Source of the DNA: Nemertoderma westbladi
Taxonomy: Eukaryota > Xenacoelomorpha > Nemertodermatida > Nemertodermatidae
Assembly (NCBI GenBank): GCA_032718475.1
Contig: JAUCBJ010009118.1
Span: 1 to 59,102 of the forward strand
DNA length: 59,102 nt
Direction of reading: 5' to 3'
Under the pieces are notes generated by a model that saw nothing but the letters and a program-made list of their open reading frames with translations, had not been told where the DNA came from and ran no database searches. Every line of letters begins with the position of its first letter. Position 1 is the stretch's first letter. Position numbers and translations under genes: made by a program. This document shows, one piece after another, positions 9,311 to 19,647 of the stretch.

Positions 9311-12300
9311 CTAACCTCCTTGAGTGGGAGACCGCGTTTAAACCATCCAACCGCACCCTTTACCATACTCTCCAGTCTCACTAACCTCCTTGAGTGGGAG
9401 ACCGCGTTTAAACCATCCAACCGCACCCTTTACCATACTCTCCAGTCTCACTAACCTCCTTTAGTGGGAGACCGCGTTAAAACCATCCAACCGCACCCTT
9501 TACCATACTCTCCAGTCTCACTAACCTCCTTTAGTGGGAGACCGCGTTAAAACCATCCAACCGCACCCTTTACCATACTCTCCAGTCTCACCAACCTCCT
9601 TTAGTGGGAGACCGCGTTAAAACCATCCAACCGCACCCTTTACCATACTCTCCAGTCTCACTAACCTCCTTGAGTGGGAGACCGCGTTTAAACCATCCAA
9701 CCGCACCCTTTACCATACTCTCCAGTCTCACTAACCTCCTTGAGTGGGAGACCGCGTTTAAACCATCCAACCGCACCCTTTACCATACTCTCCAGTCTCA
9801 CTAACCTCCTTTAGTGGGAGACCGCGTTTAAACCATCAAACCGCACCCTTTACCATACTCTCCAGTCTCACTAACCTCCTTGAGTGGGAGACCGCGTTTA
9901 AACCATCCAACCGCACCCTTTACCATACTCTCCAGTCTCACTAACCTCCTTGAGTGGGAGACCGCGTTTAAACCATCCAACCGCACCCTTTACCATACTC
10001 CCTAGTCTCATTAACCTCCTTGAGTGGGAGACCGCGTTTAAACCATCCAACGGCACCCTTTACCATACTCTCTAGTCTCATTAACATCCTTGAGTGGGAG
10101 ACCGCGTTTAAACCATCCAACCGCACCCTTTACCATACTCTCCAGTCTCACTAACCTCCTTGAGTGGGAGACCGCGTTTAAACCATCCAACCGCACCCTT
10201 TACCATACTCTCTAGTCTCACTAACCTCCTTGAGTGGGAGACCGCGTTTAAACCATCCAACCGCACCCTTTACCATACTCTCCAGTCTCACTAATCTCCT
10301 TGAGTGGGAGACCGCGTTTAAACCATCAAACCGCACCCTTTACCATACTCTCTAGTCTCATTAACCTCCTTGAGTGGGAGACCGCGTTTAAACCATCCAA
10401 CCGCACCATTTACCATACTCTCCAGTCTCACTAACCTCCTTTAGTGGGAGACCGCGTTAAAACCATCCAACCGCACCCTTTACCATACTCTCCAGTCTCA
10501 CTAACCTCCTTTAGTGGGAGACCGCGTTAAAACCATCCAACCGCACCCTTTACTATACTCTCCAGTCTCACTAACCTCCTTGAGTGGGAGACCGCGTTTA
10601 AACCATCCAACCGCACCCTTTATCATACTCTCCAGTCTCACTAACCTCCTTGAGTGGGAGACCGCGTTTAAACCATCCAACCGCACCCTTTACCATACTC
10701 TCCAGTCTCACTAACCTCCTTTAGTGGGAGACCGCGTTTAAACCATCAAACCGCACCCTTTACCATACTCTCTAGTCTCATTAACCTCCTTGAGTGGGAG
10801 ACCGCGTTTAAACCATCCAACGGCACCCTTTACCATACTCTCTAGTCTCATTAACATCCTTGAGTGGGAGACCGCGTTTAAACCATCCAACCGCACCCAT
10901 TACCATACTCTATAGTCTCACTAATCTCCTTGAGTGGGAGACCGCGTTTAAACCATCAAACCGCACCCTTTACCATACTCTCTAGTCTCATTAACCTCCT
11001 TGAGTGGGAGACCGCGTTTAAACCATCCAACGGCACCCTTTACCATACTCTCCAGTCTCACTAACCTCCTTGAGTGGGAGACCGCGTTTAAACCATCCAA
11101 CCGCACCCTTTACCATACTCTCCAGTCTCACTAACCTCCTTGAGTGGGAGACCGCGTTTAAACCATCCAACCGCACCCTTTACCATACTCTCCAGTCTCA
11201 CTAACCTCCTTTAGTGGGAGACCGCGTTTAAACCATCCAACCGCACCCTTTACCATACTCTCCAGTCTCACTAACCTCCTTTAGTGGGAGACCGCGTTTA
11301 AACCATCAAACCGCACCCTTTACCATACTCTCTAGTCTCATTAACCTCCTTGAGTGGGAGACCGCGTTTAAACCATCCAACGGCACCCTTTACCATACTC
11401 TCTAGTCTCATTAACATCCTTGAGTGGGAGACCGCGTTTAAACCATCCAACCGCACCCTTTACCATACTCTATAGTCTCACTAATCTCCTTGAGTGGGAG
11501 ACCGCGTTTAAACCATCAAACCGCACCCTTTACCATACTCTCTAGTCTCATTAACCTCCTTGAGTGGGAGACCGCGTTTAAACCATCCAACGGCACCCTT
11601 TACCATACTCTCCAGTCTCACTAACCTCCTTGAGTGGGAGACCGCGTTTAAACCATCAAACCGCACCCTTTACCATACTCTCCAGTCTCACTAACCTCCT
11701 TGAGTGGGAGACCGCGTTTAAACCATCCAACGGCACCCTTTCCCATACTCTCTAGTCTCATTAACCTCCTTGAGTGGGAGACCGCGTTTAAACCATCCAA
11801 CCGCACCCTTTACCATACTCTATAGTCTCACTAATCTCCTTGAGTGGGAGACCGCGTTTAAACCATCAAACCGCACCCTTTACCATACTCTCTAGTCTCA
11901 TTAACCTCCTTGAGTGGGAGACCGCGTTTAAACCATCCAACGGCACCCTTTACCATACTCTCCAGTCTCACTAACCTCCTTGAGTGGGACACCGCGTTTA
12001 AACCATCCAACCGCACCCTTTACCATACTCTATAGTCTCACTAATCTCCTTGAGTGGGAGACCGCGTTTAAACCATCAAACCGCACCCTTTACCATACTC
12101 TCTAGTCTCATTAACCTCCTTGAGTGGGAGACCGCGTTTAAACCATCCAACGGCACCCTTTACCATACTCTCTAGTCTCATTAACCTCCTTGAGTGGGAG
12201 ACCGCGTTTAAACCATCCAACCGTACCCTTTACCATACTCTCCAGTCTCACTAACCTCCTTGAGTGGGAGACCGCGTTTAAACCATCCAACCGCACCCTT

Positions 12301-15300
12301 TACCATACTCTCCAGTCTCACTAACCTCCTTGAGTGGGAGACCGCGTTTAAACCATCCAACCGCACCCTTTACCATACTCTCCAGTCTCACTAACCTCCT
12401 TGAGTGGGAGACCGCGTTTAAACCACCCAACCGCACCCTTTACCATACTCTCCAGTCTCACTAACCTCCTTGAGTGTGAGACCGCGTTTAAACCATCCAA
12501 CCGCACCCTTTACCATACTCTCCAGTCTCACTAACCTCCTTGAGTGGGAGACCGCGTTTAAACCATCCAACCGCACCCTTTACCATACTCTCCAGTCTCA
12601 CTAACCTCCTTGAGTGGGAGACCGCGTTAAAACCATCCAACCGCACCCTTTACCATACTCTCCAGTCTCACTAACCTCCTTGAGTGGGAGACCGCGTTTA
12701 AACCATCCAACCGCACCCTTTACCATACTCTCCAGTCTCACTAACCTCCTTGAGTGGGAGACCGCGTTTAAACCATCAAACCGCACCCTTTACCATACTC
12801 TCCAGTCTCACTAACCTCCTTGAGTGGGAGACCGCGTTTAAACCATCAAACCGCACCCTTTACCATACTCTCCAGTCTCACTAACCTCCTTGAGTGGGAG
12901 ACCGCGTTTAAACCATCCAACCGCACCCTTTACCATACTCTCTAGTCTCATTAACCTCCTTGAGTGGGAGACCGCGTTTAAACCATCCAACGGCACCCTT
13001 TACCATACTCTCTAGTCTCATTAACCTCCTTGAGTGGGAGACCGCGTTTAAACCATCCAACCGCACCCTTTACCATACTCTATAGTCTCACTAATCTCCT
13101 TGAGTGGGAGACCGCGTTTAAACCATCAAACCGCACCCTTTACCATACTCTCTAGTCTCATTAACCTCCTTGAGTGGAAGACCGCGTTTAAACCATCCAA
13201 CGGCACCCTTTACCATACTCTCCAGTCTTACTAACCTCCTTGAGTGGGAGACCGCGTTTAAACCATCCAACCGCACCCTTTACCATACTCCCCAGTCTCA
13301 CTAACCTCCTTGAGTGGGAGACTGCGTTTAAACCATCCAACCGCACCCTTTACCATACTCTCCAGTCTCACTAACCTCCTTGAGTGGAGACCGCGTTTAA
13401 ACCATCCAACCGCACCCTTTACCATACTCTCCAGACTCACTAACCTCCTTGAGTGGGAGACCGCGTTTAAACCATCCAACCGCACCCTTTACCATACTCT
13501 CCAGTCTCACTAACCCCATTGAGTGGGAGACCGCGTTTAAACCATCCAACCGCACCCTTTACCATACTCTCCAGTCTCACTAACCTCCTTGAGTGGGAGA
13601 CCGCGTTTAAACCATCCAACCGCACCCTTTACCATACTCTCTAGTCTCACTAACCTCCTTGAGTGGGAGACCGCGTTTAAACCATCCAACCGCACCCATT
13701 ACCATACTCTCTAGTCTCACTAACCTCCTTGAGTGGGAGACCGCGTTTAAACCAGCCAACCGCACCCTTTACCATACTCTCCAGTCTCACTAACCTCCTT
13801 GAGTGGGAGACCGCGTTTAAACCATCCAACCGCACCCTTTACCATACTCTCTAGTCTCACTAACCTCCTTGAGTGGGAGACCGCGTTTAAACCATCCAAC
13901 CGCACCCATTACCATACTCTCTAGTCTCACTAACCTCCTTGAGTGGGAGACCGCGTTTAAACCAGCCAACCGCACCCTTTACCATACTCTCTAGTCTCAC
14001 TAACCTCCTTGAGTGGGAGACCGCGTTTAAACCATCCAACCGCACCCTTTACTATACTCTCCAGTCTCACTAACCTCCTTGAGTGGGAGACCGCGTTTAA
14101 ACCATCCAACGGCACCCTTTACCATACTCTCCAGTCTCACTAACCTCCTTGAGTGGGAGACCGCGTTAAAACCATCCAACCGCACCCTTTACCATACTCT
14201 CCAGTCTCACTAACCTCCTTGAGTGGGAGACCGCGTTAAAACCATCCAACGGCACCCTTTACCATACTCTCCAGTCTCACTAACCTCCTTGAGTGGGAGA
14301 CCGCGTTAAAACCATCCAACCGCACCCTTTACTATACTCTCCAGTCTCACTAACCTCCTTGAGTGGGAGACCGCGTTTAAACCATCCAACGGCACCCTTT
14401 ACCATACTCTCCAGTCTCACTAACCTCCTTGAGTGGGAGACCGCGTTTAAACCATCCAACCGCACCCTTTACCATATTCTCCAGTCTCACTAACCTCCTT
14501 GAGTGGGAGACCGCGTTTAAACCAGCCAACCGCACCCTTTACCATACTCTCCAGTCTCACTAACCTCCTTGAGTGGGAGACCGCGTTTAAACCAGCCAAC
14601 CGCACCCTTTACCATACTCTCCAGTCTCATTAACCTCCTTGAGTGGGAGACCGCGTTTAAACCATCCAACCGCACCCTTTACCATACTCTCCAGTCTCAC
14701 TAACCTCCTTGAGTGGGAGACCGCGTTTAAACCATCCAACCGCACCCTTTACCATACTCTCCAGACTCACTAACCTCATTGAGTGTGAGACCGCGTTTAA
14801 ACCATCCAACCGCACCATTTACCATACTCTCCAGACTCACTAACCTCCTTGAGTGGGAGACCGCGTTTAAACCATCCAACCGCACCCTTTACCATACTCT
14901 CCAGACTCACTAACCTCCTTGAGTGGGAGACCGCGTTTAAACCATCCAACCGCACCCTTTACCATACTCTCCAGACTCACTAACCTCCTTGAGTGGGAGA
15001 CCGCGTTTAAACCATCCAACCGCACCCTTTACCATACTCTCCAGTCTCACTAACCTCCTTGAGTGGGAGACCGCGTTTAAACCATCCAACCGCACCCTTT
15101 ACCATACTCTCCAGTCTCACTAACCTCCTTGAGTGGGAGACCGCGTTTAAACCATCCAACCGCACCCTTTACCATACTCTCCAGTCTCACTAACCTCCTT
15201 GAGTGGGAGACCGCGTTTAAACCATCCAACCGCACCCTTTACCATACTCTCTAGTCTCACTAACCTCCTTGAGTGGGAGACCGCGTTTAAACCATCCAAC

Positions 15301-16376
15301 CGCACCCTTCACCATACTCTCCAGACTCACTAATCTCCTTGAGTGGGAGACCGCGTTTAAACCATCAAACCGCACCCTTTACCATACTCTCCAGTCTCAC
15401 TAACCTCCTTGAGTGGGAGACCGCGTTTAAACCATCCAACCGCACCCTTTACCATACTCTCCAGTCTCACTAACCTCCTTGAGTGGGAGACCGCGTTTAA
15501 ACCATCCAACCGCACCCTTTACCATACTCTCCAGTCTCACTAACCTCCTTGAGTGGGAGACCGCGTTTAAACCATCCAACCGCACCCTTTACCATACTCT
15601 CTAGTCTCACTAACCTCCTTGAGTGGGAGACCGCGTTTAAACCATCCAACCGCACCCTTTACCATACTCTCTAGTCTCACTAACCTCCTTGAGTGGGAGA
15701 CCGCGTTTAAACCATCCAACCGCACCCTTTACCATACTCTCTAGTCTCACTAACCTCCTTGAGTGGGAGACCGCGTTTAAACCATCCAACCGCACCCTTT
15801 ACCATACTCTCTAGTCTCATTAACCTCCTTGAGTGGGAGACCGCGTTTAAACCATCCAACCGCACCCATTACCATACTCTCTAGTCTCACTAACCTCCTT
15901 GAGTGGGAGACCGCGTTTAAACCATCCAACCGCACCCTTTACCATACTCTCTAGTCTCACTAACCTCCTTGAGTGGGAGACCGCGTTTAAACCATCCAAC
16001 CGCACCCTTTACCATACTCTCTAGTCTCATTAACCTCCTTGAGTGGGAGACCGCGTTTAAACCATCCAACCGCACCCTTTACCATACTCTCCAGTCTCAC
16101 TAACCTCCTTGAGTGGGAGACCGCGTTTAAACCATCCAACCGCACCCTTTACCATACTATCTAGTCTCACTAACCTCCTTGAGTGGGAGACCGCGTTTAA
16201 ACCATCCAACCGCACCCTTTACCATACTCTCCAGTCTCACTAACCTCCTTGAGTGGGAGACCGCGTTTAAACCATCCAACCGCACCCTTTACCATACTCT
16301 CCAGTCTCACTAACCTCCTTGAGTGGGAGACCGCGTTTAAACCATCCAACCGCACCCTTTACCATACTCTCTAGCA
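9311..16376. repeat. 70-bp tandem array, about 101 copies, derived from a coding exon end
   Basis: The period is exactly 70 bp, with one 1-bp deletion near 13387. On the minus strand each unit holds 55 nt matching the end of the coding exon at 16315-16485 (reading GAVGWFKRGLPLKE), then GTTAGT, the splice donor of that exon, then GAGACTGGA leading into the next unit. Most units carry the palindrome GTTTAAAC. Variant bases mark subtypes: CGGCACCC versus CCGCACCC, CTCATTAAC versus CTCACTAAC, GTTAAAAC versus GTTTAAAC, TTAG versus TGAG. These recur in order as higher-order blocks. Because 70 is not a multiple of three, the many 61-75 residue frames here are artefacts that cross three units in three frames. 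There are no unique spacers, so this is not CRISPR. Confidence 0.97.
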
Positions 16377-19300
16377 TCTCTAGTCTCGAGCAGCACTGCA
16401 TACCGGTTGCCAAGAGAGGGGTTATCATTGTAAACCCCTTTCTATTTATTAGAGGGATGACACATCGATATATATTACCAACACTCTGCAACAATTAAAA
16501 ATACTAACAATATATATTATACGAATATTAATTAATTATAAACGTGATATATTTGTGTTATGTTAATGTTTATTACTAAATACAATACATTTCATTTTAC
16601 TCAAATATATGGGTCAATGCCAACCTTATTGACCAATCAATGTCCCGTACGTGACATAAAATTGAAATTTGTCGAATTTTGAAATTAACTTTGATAATCA
16701 GCCATATTGATAGTTAGTCATATTGCCATATTGAGAATAAATTTATGTCACGTATAGGAAATTTATAAAAGATTTTTCGTACTTTATTGTTCATATTCTT
16801 GAAAATTTGAAGTTAAATGCGTTTAATGCTGGTATTGAGGTGTCCGGCAAGAGATATCAGATCGAAGTTGAAAGTTTTCTAGTAAGAAAAAATATAAAAA
16901 TTCTGTCACAGGTAAGAAATGTTTAAACCAGTGACAACATAAAGTTTCACTTTGTGGGAAACTTTGCCGTGAAAAGTGGGGCTAATGATTTTTTTTCCTG
17001 TTAATAACAAAGTGATACACAAAACTGTTGCATATGGTCAACTGAAAATCGTTATTTTATATCAAATATTTAATTTGTAAATGTAAATATACAGTTTATT
17101 GATGGGACATATTGATGGGACATGTATGGGACATATTGATATGGTATAGAAAGGAATTTACATGGAATTTATTTTCCAATTAAAAACAAATCATAAAATT
17201 CCCCAAACAACTCCTCCGTACTAGAATTTAAATCCAGTTTATCGTCCTTCCCACTGCCAACTCCTGTTCCATTCTCAACTTCCATCCAACTCTCAACTAC
17301 AACTGTCCCAATCTCAAAACCCTTTCCATAAATAGTTAATTTGGTAATAAATTAATTTGGTATGTTGTCAATTAACGGGAAGGAGCAGTTTACAGTTTAT
17401 CTGTGACTGGTAAGCCCCCAACCATTACTTAAATGCAAGTAATTAATTGTTTTGATCATAATTAACACAGTTTTTTCAACCTGGCCAATTAAATGTTTAC
17501 GTAGCAGTCTAACTGATACAACCTATACACGGCAAAACTGTCTGAGAAATGGATGTGGTGATCTAAATCTGTATAATTTCGCATTTTCTGATATGGGACA
17601 CTTTTTTGGACCATTTTGGACACGCTTACGCAATTGATTCATTGCACTGATAAACCACCAAAAAATGCTTATCTAATTGAAACAAATGAGTGGGAGTGTT
17701 AAACACATCGGGTTAATGGCCCATATTTGACAATTTATATGCCATAAAATTAATTATTTACCGAGTGTCACTTCGAGTATGTGACAAAAAATCGGACCAC
17801 GTTAATTTTTTTTGTATTTCTCCAATTTACTACGAAGCTAAGTTTATTTGTTCACAGGAATTATACTCAGCAGGGATATTAATCGTTTGGCACCTGAATT
17901 GGAATTTTAATGGCCTAAATGAGTCCGTAATCACATTAACAAAATTTAAAATGTTCCCCGTTAGTGACAATATTTTTTTTGCAATTCGTTGTAGCTTTTT
18001 CTATAACAAACTGTGGTTGGAGTGTATCACAGCAGGAGGGGACCGATTATAGTGTATCTGGCAATCGAATTATCAAAGCCAGCCGACCATTAATTCTCAA
18101 ATGATTTACATTTATGTATATTTTTTGTCCCGTACGTGACTTGGTCAATGTGGTTGGCATTGACCCAAATACTCAATAAATAGAGTACAAGACCTACTAA
18201 AGATATTTTTAGTAAGTCATGGTAGGTAGAAGAAAGAGAGTATCAATTTACCAACAACTTACGCAGATATTATCAAAGTACTAAGGTGTAAATTTTGAGT
18301 TCTAAAGTGTAAATTTTGAGTACTAAGGTGTAAATTTTGAGAATTTGTTTATTCTAGAATATTAATTATAAAGCAATTAAAGTCTGTTCGGTTAAAGACG
18401 ACGACCATAAAGACGGTTCGGTTCTAACGATATCTAGATTACATTCAAATGACAAATAAAGCCGACCGAGGTGGCTAAATATGTGGGATCGAAATAGCTT
18501 AGAAATTGAAAATCCGGATCTGCCAGCTATAAGAAAAGTTGTCGAAGTATCATCGTACCAAATTTCATAGAATTTGATTGCAATTTGAAAAAAAATAGGG
18601 GGGGGGGGGTCCGACACCCTAAAAATGGTTGTTGTATTAAAGGAGATGATGTATTATTGTATTCCAGGACATTAGGGCACAGTAGTACCAGAGATTGTAT
18701 TATACTAACCATCGAAGGGCTAACTCCGTCATAAAACTTTTCGAAGGAAATTAATCGCCGGAAAGGATATTTTGAAGGCAACTCTTTGCTACACCAACAC
18801 GAATACTCACTGAAAATAGAAGAATTAAAATTAATTAAATATCTCAAATGAAATCGGTTTGGCGTCTTGTATTTACAATATGTTTACAATTATATTAAAT
18901 AATGAGAAAAAAATTACTTACTTAGTGAAATCAAACTCCTTATCACGACTTAGTCTCTCAACATTTAACCCAAGCTTGTCATATAATGCACCAACTAAAG
19001 TACCTTTAATTGGACTGTAGTCGTCATTGAATGCTGAAACCACAACAACATCAACCTAAAAAATTAAAATAACAATAACGAGTTTTAAATGAGAAAGAAC
19101 ATATGCATCCTATGGTGGGGAAGCCGCACCGCAAACTTGAGCCAATCACATCTACCTGATATAAATTATGATGTAATTTATATATATAAGATATAAAGTA
19201 CTGTTGGCAAAGGTATTCTTACTACAATTGGGGTTGTTTTATTGATTTTAGTTGGTCTCACGGGCAAATATTCATACACAAGTTATTCTTAAATGTTTTG

Positions 19301-19604
19301 TTTATCCCAATTCAACCCAAAAATCGGACTTAAAATAAATACTGTGCATTTTCTAAATTTTTCTAATAATTATTTTGCCTCCGTTCCATTAAGAGGGATC
19401 AATTTAGATTGCATATAATAAGCCCCCAACCCACCTGAAAACGTCTGCTTAAGAAAACAACTGCTAACTTATTGTAAGTGTAACTGAACTTAAACTTACC
19501 CCATCTGTCTTCTTGAGTTTTGTAATACAACCAAACCATAGTTGTATATCATGTACCCCAAATTGGGTTTCAATGCGTAAATTATCTTGCAATGTAAGAG
19601 ACAT
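16315..19604 (-). CDS. Four-exon gene part encoding a macro-like domain
   Basis: Exons on the minus strand: 19604-19500 (ATG start, donor GTAAGT), 19055-18922 (acceptor TTTTAG, donor GTAAGT), 18809-18710 (acceptor TTTTCAG, donor GTTAGT), 16485-16315 (acceptor TTGCAG, donor GTTAGT). Junction phases are 0, 2, 0 and agree at every join, giving 35+44+1+33+57 = 170 codons without a stop. Readable motifs in order: WFGCITKL, VDVVVVSAFNDDYSP, GTLVGALYDK, EYSCWCSKELP, RLISFEKF, PLLATGMQ, GAVGWFKRGLPLKE. The order G-I-T, hydrophobic strand, Gly-rich AL helix, P-L-L-A-T-G loop, then helix and strand resembles an ADP-ribose-binding macro domain. That assignment is inference; it could be another Rossmann-like family. 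The protein must continue beyond 16315 because the last donor is in phase 0 and read-through hits a stop at 16267. The best visible partner is the WD40-Roc-COR-CARD exon at 6606. The first exon could alternatively start at an acceptor near 19648. Confidence 0.7.
16611..18166. mobile_element. 1.56-kb non-autonomous element with 26-bp terminal inverted repeats
   Basis: The left end (16611-16636) and the reverse complement of the right end (18141-18166) match at 24 of 26 positions, starting GGGTCAATGCCAACC. Just inside each end lies GTCCCGTACGTGAC in the same plus-strand orientation; it is a near-palindrome. GGGACATATTGAT words recur near 17100-17140. No transposase is recognisable and the 95-codon frame at 17765-18052 has no known motif. 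Target duplication is not clear (AAATA lies near both ends but not adjacent). It sits in the intron between the exons ending at 18710 and starting at 16485. Confidence 0.7.
18191..18218. repeat. Hairpin GACCTACTAAA / TTTTAGTAAGTC
   Basis: A short imperfect inverted repeat, related to the perfect one at 22731-22764. Possibly the core of a palindromic MITE. Confidence 0.5.
18279..18341. repeat. 21-bp unit in three tandem copies
   Basis: TACTAAGGTGTAAATTTTGAG occurs at 18279-18299 and 18321-18341, with a two-mismatch middle copy between. Confidence 0.9.
18599..18609. repeat. Poly-G run
   Basis: Eleven consecutive G on the plus strand, inside the intron left of the exon at 18710-18809. One of five C or G homopolymers in the window. 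Confidence 0.9.
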
Positions 19605-19647
19605 ATTATATATTTCCAGCCCCCAGTGGTTCCGGAAAATAAACCAA

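Noticed and set aside
9588-14493. Many 61-75 residue ORFs on both strands within the 70-bp array
   Set aside because: They are readings of the repeat in three successive frames; only the exon at its right edge has coding support.
9311-16376. CRISPR-like direct repeat array
   Set aside because: Units abut without unique spacers, the unit is 70 bp, and the setting is eukaryotic.
18366-18617. Reverse ORF of 83 residues as an extra exon of the macro-like gene
   Set aside because: The motif order runs directly from the exon ending at 18710 to the exon starting at 16485 with matching phase, so no exon is needed here; the frame also starts beside a poly-G run.
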